Of a DNA stretch of 64,000 nucleotides, positions 1 to 10,800 are shown in pieces. The notes under the pieces are model-generated. The model saw only the letters and a list, made by a program, of their open reading frames with translations, was not told where the DNA came from and ran no database searches. This DNA is from Carallia brachiata (Eukaryota > Streptophyta > Magnoliopsida > Malpighiales > Rhizophoraceae), in the NCBI GenBank assembly GCA_021464245.1, contig JADCRB010000078.1, positions 372,001-436,000 on the forward strand, read 5' to 3'. Position numbers and translations under genes: made by a program. How positions within the stretch are numbered: position 1 is the stretch's first letter; each line of letters starts with the position of its first letter.

Positions 1-95
1 ATATTATAGGAAGTTCCAGGGAAAAGGCAGGCTATTGCCATTTATTAACAATTCCGTGGTACAATAACGAGCAGCAAGAAGGGCCACCACCACGC
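1..95. repeat. Third trace of the PYROXD2 3'-flank duplication
   Basis: The first ~95 bases closely match 7733-7812 and 4306-4382, which lie just downstream of the PYROXD2 stop codon (gene on the minus strand). The shared phrases include 'aaaggcaggctattgccatt' and 'aacgagcagcaa'. Homology ends near base 95, before any coding exon. This implies that a third unit of the F-box/PYROXD2 duplication once extended to the left of the window. Confidence 0.75.
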
Positions 96-1900
96 AGAAA
101 GTTAATGACTGAGGCTATCATGTATAGATCCACGTCATCAATTAATAAAATATTTTATTGAAATAATATTTATGACCTAATTGTAAATATTTTTTAATGG
201 TACAGACTTATATTGATAATTTTAAAAGTTTCTAACTTGGAATCGTTAAATTGAATAGTTACCAACTTACTTACTGAAGAACTTTTTTCTACTTTCTTAA
301 TATATCCTATTAATAGATTTGTGTGATATGAAAATTAAAATATATTTTTTAAAAAAATATTTTTACTTTATTTTATTTAAAAGAAAAAAATAAAAAATCT
401 AAATTTTGAGTATTATTTTTTTAGGATTTTTTAAGAATTTCTTGAAGAAAATAAAAAGAACTTTTATTCCTTTTTGGGAAGACAAATTTGGAAGTGGTGT
501 TTTTTTTAAGATAAAAATTGTAGGTAAATTTGAGAGATTTTTTTAATCTTTTTTCTTTTCTAAGAAAGATGATTCATGAAATATTTTTTTCTTTTTTATT
601 ATTTTATTTTATTATAAAATTTATAATTATAGAGATTTAAATATAATCAAAGTAGGAGTATATAAATCAAATGAACTCTTATTTGATTATAATTAGATTT
701 ATATTAATTTTCAATCCTAATTGTGATAGAATTTTCATAATTATAAAATATTTTAATATTATTTTAAATTTACGAATTTATAAGAAATTACCATATGTTA
801 AAAAGAGAAAGACTGTGATTTTTTCTCAATATCGATTATATATACTTACACACACCTCATATAGGTGTGTGCAAATTAATTGAGACCGATTTGTCCCTTA
901 TATTCCAACTAAACTGTATGCAGCAATTTAAAAATTTCAAAGCACAATAAAATCAAAATAAAAGTGAAATCAGTCAAACTGTTATTAATAGTTACAAGTT
1001 GATTTGATCAATTTGACAGTTTTCAGATTAACTAAATACTCTAACGTAAGTGGATAAGTTTCTTAAATAAAAAAAGTAAATCTGGCATTATCCAATTAAT
1101 TTAATGTAATTGGATAAGTTTTTTAAATAAGAAAATTGAAATCTAAAGTTTCTTAAATAAAAAATAAAATAAAATCTGGCATGGACAGAGAAAATATTGA
1201 CTAATTAATATTGGAGTTTGGTTTATTACAAAATCTGACCAATAGAACTGCAAAAGTGTCGAGTCGAGCCAAGTCGAGTTTTATTAAGTTTAGGTATTGG
1301 TTAGTTAATTAAACAAATATCAAAATAAGACTTAGTGTCAGTGTTATTTAATAACGAGCCGACCTCAAATTAAGAAGTTTTTAACAAAAGGTGTCATTTG
1401 ATTATATAATATTAACAAAATAATTAAAATTTAAAAATTTTTATTGTTATACATAAAATTAATAGGACAATCGACATTTATTTAAATAAAATTAAAAAAT
1501 TAAAAATAAATAATTATTTTTAATATATAAATATAAATATGTGTAACATATAATTTTAAAAATGAGTAAAAATTATTTTTATAATGTAATAAATGAGTTT
1601 TTTTAATTATTTTAGTCAAAGAAATTTTAAACAAAACATTCATGAAGTTAATGGAGCCAAGTCTGATTTTACACAAACTTATCTCTGTTTATTAAACAAA
1701 GTTTTAAATAACTCGAATATCGCATAAACAAATTTGAGTTAAGTCCTTATCGAGTCAAACTACCAAAGATATCGGTTGGTTAACAGCGCTACCGACAGAA
1801 GTTGGAAACGTACTAGTCAAAGAGGACAGAGGAGAAGATATATGCAAGTCTCCCTCATAGACTGTTAAGCTCTGTTGACCACAAAAAAATAAAATTAAAA
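96..1900. other. AT-rich intergenic DNA, no gene seen
   Basis: No reading frame here resembles a known protein; the open frame at 671-883 is low-complexity AT sequence. An imperfect local duplication is visible near 1040-1165, where 'ttaatgtaattggataagtt'-like text recurs. Otherwise I see nothing. Confidence 0.6.
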
Positions 1901-1920
1901 AAAGAGAAAAAGTTTAATAT

Positions 1921-2110
1921 CCAATTATTGGTACAAAAAAAATATAAATAATGCAATAAATTTAGTTATTTTTATAATAAAATTAATAAAATATAATATA
2001 AAAATTACCACCTTATTTTTTGTTGTAAAAAAAATAAGTAAAACTATAAAAATAACCAAATTATGTATAACTTTTTCTAAGTGCCAGCATTTGGGTACCA
2101 AACTGAGTCC
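1921..2110. mobile_element. Hairpin MITE, copy A
   Basis: The block is a near palindrome. The left arm 'aatttagttatttttata' (from about 1959) pairs with a right arm whose complement reads 'aatttggttatttttata' (about 2046-2063). The outer arms add 'ttggtac' near 1928 and 'gtaccaa' near 2095. A closely related block lies at 52595-52705, sharing a run of more than 30 AT-rich bases around 'ataaaattaataaaatataa'. Two dispersed copies of a hairpin with no coding capacity fit a miniature inverted-repeat transposon. I cannot name its family. Confidence 0.6.
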
Positions 2111-2360
2111 CAAATAAAAATGGTAAGCTCTGATTCAAAGGCAAAGGAAAAGCCGCCTCCCATACGGAAAGTTTAGCCCCTTACCGAAACCTTTTCGACA
2201 TCGTTGCATAAAATCCGTAACTCTTCTATCCGATTGGCTTTTGTAGTTTTGTTCCACGAAGAAGAAGCAGCATATTACCGATTTGTTTATTCTTTATAAC
2301 CAACAATTGGCCAGATTTTGGGTTAGAGTTTTTACTCCCTTCTTTAAGGGCTCTGCAGGA

Positions 2361-3480
2361 ATGGCTATGTTGCCTAAAGATTTGGTGATCGAGGTTCTAT
2401 CGATATTGCCTGTCAAAAGTCTGCTGCGGTTCAAGTGCGTCTCCAAATTGTGGTGTGCAATAATCGAATCCCGCTGTTTCAGGTACAATCATCTTAAGAA
2501 TAATGAAAGCAGGAGGGGCTGTCTCTGGGCTCAATATTATGGACTTCGCACATCCTTTTTGGATGAGGACTTTTTCCTGAATGTGTTTTTTCCGGACGAG
2601 ACCCTTGTCGATTCTACATATCTTCCCTTTGATGTACCCGTCTTTCGGGGTATCCTTCGTAGTCTTTGTAATGGCATTTTTTGATATCCGATAAAGAGCA
2701 ATCTGTGTATGCTCTATGGAACCCTGCAACCAAGAATGTAGACATCTGCCACATCCAGGTCTTCCACTACGTTGGAGTTGCAGGCAACAGTCCTGTGGAT
2801 TCGGATTGGATCCAAGAACAAACGATTACAAGGTGATTATTCTTCAGTGGCATTCGGAATTTGATTATATATTGGGCAGGGTTCTCACATTAGGCACACA
2901 ATATTGGAAAAATTTGGGAACGGATTTGGAAACTCGCAGTATAGTGCTTAATAGAACTACATGCCACACATATTTGAACGGATTTTTTTACTTTCTTGGA
3001 AGTCATAGTCAAGTAATTTCCTTCGACATGCATACCGATGCCCTCCAAGTGATTCCACCGCCAAATGAGTTACCGCTTCCACCCATAGGCCAATGGGTGG
3101 ATCCTAATGAGTGTCTTGCAGTGTACCAAGATAGAATCGCTTTATTCAAGATTAGACCTGAAAATCAGTGTCTGAATATATGGTTGTTGAGGGAGGGGTC
3201 TTGGACCAAACATTTATCTGTCGGACCCCTTTGGCTTTGGAACAATGAGTGGAGATCCCTTGAAAGCGTGGGGTATCCAGTAGGTTGTTGGAACAATGAG
3301 TGGGTTCTTCTACACTCTGAGACTTACGAATTACTGCTGTGTAATCTTACTACTCTAGAAATCAGGAATCTTGGACTTCGAGGGACTTATGATTGCCTAG
3401 GAATGAATAATTACAAAGAAAGCTTGATTTCAATCGAGGATGAATATAGGTACCGGCGCGAAAGGGAACATCTGGTATAA
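2361..3480 (+). pseudogene. F-box protein gene with F-box-associated domain, frameshifted (copy 1)
   Basis: The start at 2361 opens a canonical N-terminal F-box (MLPKDLVIEVLSILPVKSL, then FKCVSKLW), the Skp1-binding module of SCF ubiquitin ligases. Much later comes SCGFGLDPRTNDYKVI, the hallmark of the C-terminal F-box-associated (FBA) substrate-binding domain of CPR1/CPR30-like proteins. The protein runs to a stop at 3478-3480. Two breaks separate these parts. Near 2677-2683 a T-run is one base shorter than in copy 2, which creates an early stop. Near 2733 one base (probably G) is missing between 'accaag' and 'aatgtaga'. Correcting both would give a continuous protein of about 370 residues. 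I call it a pseudogene, but sequence errors could mimic this. Its substrate is unknown. Confidence 0.75.
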
Positions 3481-4305
3481 TTTAGCGGTGCTGGAGGCCA
3501 CCAATGATTTTCAAGCTTCCAAGTCCAATAGATGATTTGGCTTGTATATCTTATCTAATGGCTTGCTTTGAGGGGCCAACGCCAAACAGTGGAGAAACAA
3601 AAAATCAGTTATTGTATATTGTATAATGCTCAGTTTCCTATATTTTCATGCTTCCCCATCTGTTACTGCTTTTCTTGTTAACATGAGAAATCATTCTAAG
3701 GGCTGCATATACTACTCCATTGTTATTACCCCCAACTTGACCAGAAAGTATCTGAGCCCAACTCCTTTGTTCGTCGTGCTTTCTCCCTCGTTCCCGTTAG
3801 TTTAATTACATTCATCATTTGGCAACCGTCTTTTCCAAGTTTGTGTCAGCAAAGCATGGATTACACATATTCATCAAAAAAATTGTGGGCTTAGCACCAT
3901 TAAGTACCATCTAACTTGGTTCGGTTATGGCAGTTTTCGAATTTTTAAAACAACAATCAAATCATTGAACGCAGTTTATATAATTTATAAACGATAACAA
4001 ATCCATTTGCAGCGGTTTGATTAGAAAGTTCCATGTGACTTTTGTCGCACTCATAATTTACCTGAAGACATTCCAACGACCTTCTCGTAATTTCAAATGT
4101 TCTTTTTCTGTTTTGAGAGGGCTAAATTGAATCTAAACCACATTAGTGATGGTATTTTGGTTCAACAAAGTTGGGTCTGACTAAATTGTTTAGGAGGTGG
4201 TTGGTTCCTCGTTACGCGTAATGGACATTTGAAGCTGAAGATACAAGAGCTACAAAGGTATGTACAATTGCGCTGCTTGCACTAGCATCTAATGACTTTC
4301 ATCAT
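3481..4305. other. F-box 3' flank, duplicated in the second unit
   Basis: No gene is visible. From about 3800 the sequence aligns with 7270-7735 ('tttaattacattcat', 'ggattacacatattca', 'gtgggcttagca'), so it belongs to the duplicated unit. The counterpart of 3053-3800 is missing from the second copy. Confidence 0.65.
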
Positions 4306-5460
4306 TGGAAGTTCTGGATAAAAGGCAGGCTATTGCCATTTAGTTAAAACTCCAAGGTACAACAACGAGCAGCAAGAAGAACCGCAACCAATGGACCATT
4401 GAATTGGAATCAAACTTCTCCTAACATCGCAAAGAAAAACTTGTGCTAATCAGGCGCACCCATCACCCCGCCTCCCGGATGTGCTCCGCCCCCACACATG
4501 CACAGTCCTCTCACTGGCGTCCGGTAGTCTGACCTGAATCCAAACCCATTGCACCATGAAAAATATTTCCTCCTGTCACAAATGTTCAAACATGCATCTA
4601 GATAGTATCGGATGGATCAAGTGCCTAAAAGCGATGGAACTCGGGGAATTGATGAACTGAACCCAGGGCCATATTCATCCATTAAAGAAAAGCATCTCTG
4701 TGCATATGCTTCCTAGCAGAGGCAAATTTTTGAATGAGAACATGTAAAAAGAAAAGAACGAACACATTGATGAGGTACCAATTCCTGTTTCAGTCATAAG
4801 CACCCACCTCCGAATGATATATCAAGCACTGGAACTCGGGCAATTTTTCAACAACTAAAAGACGTAAGTTAAAGAAAAGAAGTTCTGCATGATCACATGG
4901 CACTCAACAGAAAAAATTGCTCAAGATAGAGCGCAATGGCACAAACAAATTCACAAAGATGTACAAAAGGTCAGGCTTCTTCGTTTTTGGTCAGATCACA
5001 TTTTTAATGTGATTGCCATTAAAAGTGGTCTAGAGAGATTAATGCAGAAACATGTAATACTGGTACAGTGCCAGGCATATTGTGTTTCCAGCAAAGTAAA
5101 TCTTACAGAGCTGTCGACACCATTCTTGATTGCACGAAAAAAATCATCAGGAAGAACATTATGAGGTACCAATTCCTGTCTCAGTCACACGCAAAAACAT
5201 GAATTCGCCAGCATTCAATCATTGTGCTTCAAAAGCGTGTATGTTGGATCCTCGCACGTGTGATCATTTCTCAACAGCAAATGTTCTCTGTGGCTGTTAC
5301 AGGCCTGAAATAGGTGACTAATGGTGAAATTCTTAACATGAAAGTCTTATAGGGGTTGCATTCGACAACACAACTGAAGAACGCACTTGTGTCCCATCAG
5401 CTAGATAGACCTACATTGTCCCCACAAGAAAAGGCAGAGATATCTGAAACTTCTATGATA
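4306..5460 (-). pseudogene. Truncated PYROXD2-like gene copy (exons 9-11 and 14-16 only)
   Basis: This is a damaged duplicate of the 3' half of the PYROXD2-like gene at 7842-12856. Recognisable in minus-strand order are exon 9 (about 5340-5413), exon 10 (about 5104-5177), part of exon 11 (about 4795-4860), part of exon 14 (about 4658-4722), part of exon 15 (about 4539-4573) and exon 16 (about 4390-4537). Exons 1-8, 12 and 13 are absent. A deletion has fused the middle of exon 15 directly to exon 16, removing intron 15. Exon 16 has lost the codons after MGAP and hits a stop at once. The exon 9 donor has changed from GT to TT, and one C is lost in its coding part. It cannot encode a working enzyme. 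Confidence 0.85.
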
Positions 5461-5794
5461 AGTTATAAAATAAAAGTCAATTGTTTTAATTAATAAAAAA
5501 TAAATAAAATAAAAAAAATATGAAAAAAATATAATAATAAAGATATTTTTTTATCTTTTATTGTTCTTTCTTTTTTTTCTTTTTTTTTTTTTTTATCAAA
5601 CCAAACACACTATTAGACAGTAACCATTCAGACGTCGGTGTATATCGAGGGAACCTGTAACAAAATTGTATTGATACACCCTAAAGAGGACAGAATACAG
5701 ATCCACGCAACTCTCAACACAAAGACCAAAGGAAAAGCCGCCTCCTTCACGGAAAGTTTAGTGCCGAAGAAGCAAAGGGTATATCTTTACCAAA

Positions 5795-6255
5795 AATCGT
5801 CCCATAAATTTTTTAATTTGATTGGATTGTTACAAAGTTACGAGAAAAAAATTATAAAAAAGAAAATTATGAAAAAAATGAAATTATTTAGATTGATTAG
5901 AAAGTTGTAAAAAAAATATCAAAAAGAAAAATAAATAGTAATTTGTGTGAAAAATAGGTTTTTTAGATTGAAAAAAATTGTGAGAAAGAAAATGAATAAT
6001 AATTTGTGAGAAAAAAATTATGTGAAAAAAAATTATTTTTGAATTAATGAAAAAATTGTAAGAAAGAAAATGATTAGAAAGAAAAATAAATATTAATTTG
6101 TGTGAGAAAAAATTGTGAGAAAATAATATTATTTAAATTGATTAAAAAATTATAAAAAAATTGTGAAAAAAAGATAAAATAATTATTATATTTTTTAATT
6201 AAAATTTTCTAATTATTTTCTTCTCTAATCATTTTTTCACAAACCAAACAAGCCC
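5795..6255. mobile_element. AT-rich degenerate-repeat insertion upstream of F-box copy 2
   Basis: The two F-box units align on both sides of this block: 5725-5790 matches about 2135-2200, and 6262 onward matches 2222 onward. The block is absent from copy 1. It is built from loosely repeated phrases such as 'aatttgtgtgagaaaaaatt' and 'gaaagaaaat', and ends in 'caaaccaaacaagcccc'. That resembles the terminal sequence of hAT-like plant MITEs. I see no second clear terminus and no certain target-site duplication. Confidence 0.5.
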
Positions 6256-6400
6256 CAAGTCTTCTATCGTTTCGCTTTTATTCCACGAAGAAGAAGCAGC
6301 GGCATATTACTGTTTTGTTTATTCTTTATAATTAATATAATTGGTCAGATTTTCGGTTTGGGTTTTTATTCCCTTCTTTAACGGCTCTGCAGGAACGGCA

Positions 6401-7246
6401 ATGTTGCCTGAAGATTTGGTGACCGAGGTTCTATCCAGATTGCCCGTTAAAAGTCTGCTGTGGTTCAAGTGCGTTTCCAAATCATGGTGTGCAATTACCA
6501 AAGTCCCGCGATTTCAGATACAAGCAACTTAGGAACTTAAGGAACGACTCAATAGTTAGTATTCAAGATTTCTATTTTAAAAATTTTGAATTCAAATTTT
6601 AAAAAAGGACGGATGAGATTTATGAGAATGAAAAGTTAACTGATTGTATAGTTTACGGTCTAATAAATTTTTAATAGACAAAAAAAAAAAAAAAAAAAAA
6701 AAAAGCAGAGGCAGTCCTCTATGGGCTCAATATCACATATATCGCACGTCCTATTTTTGGAGGGGACGTTTTCCGTAATGTGTTTTTCCCAGACGAGACG
6801 CTTGCAGATTCTACCTATCTTCCCTTCGTACCCGTCTTTCCGGGTATCCTTCGTAGTGATAACAGCATTTTTTTGATATTCGATGAAGAACAATATGTGT
6901 ATGCTCTGTGGAATCCTGCGACCAAAGAATAGAGATCTGCCAAATCCAGGTCTTCCACAAGGTGGGTGGTTGCGGCAAGAATCCTGTGGATTCGGATTGG
7001 ATCCAATTACAAACGATTACCAGGTGGTTATCCTTCAATAGTTAGAAGAATTTGATTATTTATTGGGCAAGGTTCACACATTAGGCACAGAATATTGGAA
7101 ATAATTGGGAACAAATTTAGATACTTTCAATATAGTGCTTAATAGAATTACATGTCGCACATATTTGAACGGATTTGTTTACTTTCTTGGAAGCCATAGC
7201 CGAGTTATTTCCTTCGATATGCATACTGATGCCCTCCAAGTGATTC
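6401..7246 (+). pseudogene. F-box gene relic (copy 2)
   Basis: The F-box (MLPEDLVTEVLSRLPVKSL, then FKCVSKSW) begins at ATG 6401 and is a clear duplicate of the copy at 2361. The frame stops about 43 codons in, where about 170 bp ending in a poly(A) run has been inserted (6535-6703). Beyond that the FBA part can still be followed (SCGFGLDP near 6987-7010), but with an internal stop near 6929 ('gaatag') and others. Near 7246 the similarity jumps from the equivalent of 3053 to that of about 3800, so the C-terminal ~140 codons are deleted. This copy is clearly dead. Confidence 0.85.
6535..6703 (+). mobile_element. Poly(A)-tailed retro-insertion inside F-box copy 2
   Basis: Relative to copy 1, an extra segment separates the F-box from the rest of the gene. 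It ends in AATAAA (about 6661-6666), then about 12 bases later a run of some 25 A's (about 6679-6703). Polyadenylation signal followed by an A-tail is what a reverse-transcribed RNA 3' end leaves. I could not identify the donor transcript or a convincing target-site duplication. Confidence 0.55.
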
Positions 7247-7841
7247 GCAACTATTCTCGCTATTTTTGAAGCTAGTTTAATTACATTCATTATTTGGCAA
7301 CCATCTTTTCTAAGTTCGTGCTAGCAATGCAAGGATTACACATATTCAGCTAAAAATTGTGGGCTTAGCATTATGATTAAGGAGCCTGGTTCGGTTTTGG
7401 TGTTTTTCAAAATTTTAAACTACAACCAAGCGATTGAATGCGGTTTACTTAAATTATGCAATTTTAATCAATCCATTTGTGGCAGTTTCAGCGGTTTTGA
7501 TTAAAAAGTTTCATGACATACCCTCGCCCCCTCGCCATGCGGCTTTTGTCGCACGACATTGGTGAAGGTATTTCGGTTCAACAAAGTTCGGTCTGACTAT
7601 AATGTCTTAGAGATGGTTGGTTGCTCGTTTATGCGCAATGGACGTTTGAAGCTGAAGATACAAGAACCAGAAAGGATGCACAATTGCGCTGCTTGCTGCA
7701 AAAAATTTGATCACTAGCATTCAATGACTACATTATAGGAAGTTCCAGAGAAAAGGCAGGCTATTGCCATTTATTTACAATTCCATGGTACAGCAACGAG
7801 CAGCAATTAGGACCACCGCCATTGGACCATTGAATTGGAAT

Positions 7842-10800
7842 TTAAGTTCTCCTAACATCGCGAAGAACAACTTGTGCAGCATTCCGACCAGGCGCACCCA
7901 TCACCCCACCTCCTGGATGTGCTCCACTCCCACACATGTACAGTCCTCTCACTGGTGTCCGGTAGTCTGACCTGTAATTGACCGGTAGTCAAGAAACATA
8001 TTGCTTTTTTTTGCCTTTCCATTTATCGAAACTCATCTCCAAGGATAAATATTTCCAAGTGTTAGAAATTACCATCCTTTGACAGGCCGCATCAAGAAAA
8101 GTGAATCCAAACCCATTGCACCATGAAAAATATTTCCTCCTGCCACAAATGTTCAAACATGCATCCAGATAGTATCAGATGAATCGAGTGCCTAAAAGTG
8201 ATGGAATACTTCAAGCCTATATGCTTATGCAGAAGAAATGTAGCAGCTTGTCTTTTTTGTGTTATGATACAGTAGAAAAAGATGTCAGTCTTTGTTCCAA
8301 TGTCAAATTCCCACCATACAACATCATTGAGAGTAATGCCTCTTTTATCATCAATCCAATCATGGTTCACATTTTTTCTTCTCTTATCAATGAACAAATT
8401 TCTTCAATTGTAAGTTATGAGTAACATACCTGTGAGACCAAATTCCCTTTCAAGATCTGGTGGTGTCAACATGTCATAACCTACTATCGATGAACTGAAC
8501 CCGGGGGCATATTCATCCATCAAAGAAAAGCATCTCTGAGCATATGCTTCCTAACGGAGGCAAATTTTTTAACGAGACCATATAAAAAGAAAGGAACAAA
8601 CACATTGACGATAAGTACGCAAGTTTTACCGAGGACAAGTTTTAGAACAGAATTTATGTGATTTACTGGAAATGCAAATACAATTCAAGCAAGAGTATTA
8701 ATTGTATGTCCAGAAATTGCAACTTACTCGGTAAGCTTGATCTTCCCAGCTACCATCAGAGGGTTTATAGGGTGTGTATTGTGTAAACAAGCTGATCACA
8801 TGCTTACCTATAAGGATTTGAGTGAGCTGATCATTCCAAAGGTGAAACATTTGTAGAAAATTATGGACCCAAAGCTGGTGTAAAGACAATTAAACTAAAC
8901 CCGCCAGTTTACAGACAACATCGTAAAAGAATGACTCAAAATGCTAAGATAAAGTTATTATACCAGGAGGAGAAATGGTCTTATCCATTGAAGAAGGAAT
9001 TGTCAATTCCATAAGAGGTCTTTGTGATGGGAAGCCATTCCAAGCATCTTGACAAGCTGAGCCGATCTCCTCCATACTTTGAAAAGTCCAGAAAAGAAGG
9101 CAAACGATAGAACCCTTAATATCAGAGATATAAAAGCAAAAAGTCTGCATATCTAGGGATGTGAAGCAAACTTCTAAAGGTTTTCCAGGAAGAGTTGAAA
9201 AGAAAAAACAATGAAGTATAATTAATAACAGAAGCAAGTGGAGGCACAACGAAACAGTCAAGTTTGATGTGTCAGCAGTGTTGGCTTGATCTGAATGACT
9301 GTTCCCTTTTTGGTTTGGAAATCCTGACATAGAAGGTTTAGTAAGCACTTAGATGTCTCAGCATAAATGGTGGTAGAGTTTCCACATAGAGTAAGAGTTG
9401 GGATCATCACTTCATGGCGAGTACTACAAATGGACTACGAACCCAAAGGACGTCGAAAAAAAGCATTAGAAAGAAAATGGCCCGATACGTACTAGCATAC
9501 CTTTCAGCACCAATGCGGATGGAAGCTGTATGATGTGGACCCACCTCTGAATGATACTTAAAGCACTGGAACTGAGGCAATTTGTCAACAGCTACATTGA
9601 TTTTTGTTGTTCCCTATTTCAGTGATCCACAAGAAAACAAGTAAGCAGTAAAGAAAAGAAGTTCTGAAAGACAAATGGCACTCGACAAATAAAATTGCTC
9701 AACATAGACCGCAATCGCATAAACAAATTCACAAAGCCGGCTTCCTAGTTTTTGGTCAGATGAACAAGATGAACAAAAGGTCAGACTTCCTAGTTTTTGG
9801 TCAGATCATATTTTTAATGCAATTTCCATAAAAAGTGATCTAGAAAGATTAATGCAGAAAAATGTAATACCGGTACAGTACCATGCATATTCTGTTTCCA
9901 GCAAAGTAGAACTTACAGAGCTGTAGTCAGCATTCTTGATTGCACGGAAAAAATCATCAGGAAGAAGATCATGGGGCACCAATTCCTGTTTTGGTCATAT
10001 ACAGAAACATGCATTCGTCAGCATTCAATCATTATGCATCAAAAGTGTGCATGTTGGATCCTCACATGTGTGATCAAGCATTTCTCAACTGCAAATGTTC
10101 TCTGTGCCTGTTACAGGCCTGAAATAGGTGACCAATGGTGAAATTCTTACCATGAAAGTCTTATAGGGGGTTGCATTCGACAACACAACTGAAGAACGCA
10201 CTTGTGTCCCATCAGCTAGATAAACCTACATCATCCCCACAAAAAAAGATAATGATATCTGAAACTTCTATCACGGGTTGTAAAGTTACTTGGTTGCCGC
10301 AATTAAGGAAGTTGACTAACCCCTTTAACAATGCCAGAGTCTTCAATTATCAACCCTGAAACCTGTAGAGAAGACAAAGAAGTCCAAATATCAAGAAAAT
10401 GAAGGTCAGCGATGCTAAAACTAAATGAAGATATGAGCCCCAGTTCATGTTCCATTGTAAAGGTACCTCTGCATTAGTCACAATATGAGCCCCAGCTTCA
10501 CTAGCAGCTTTACTTATGGCCAGGGAAATTGAGCCCATCCCGCCTTCAACATGCCTAAAACAGATTTTGCCTTATTTTTCATGTATGAAGAACACATTCA
10601 ATAAAGAATAAGACACTCTGAAGAGAACACATTTTTGCCAATGATACAAATATTGTCAAATCAGGTCTCTGGGGTATTGACTTGGATATCACTCTGTCTC
10701 TTCCCATTCCTCTCTCTTCTTCTTTTCCACTCTTTCTTTTCTCATGTTCCCATATTTGGGCTGGGGTTGCAGCTTGCTGTTTCTCATCTACAATTATTAG

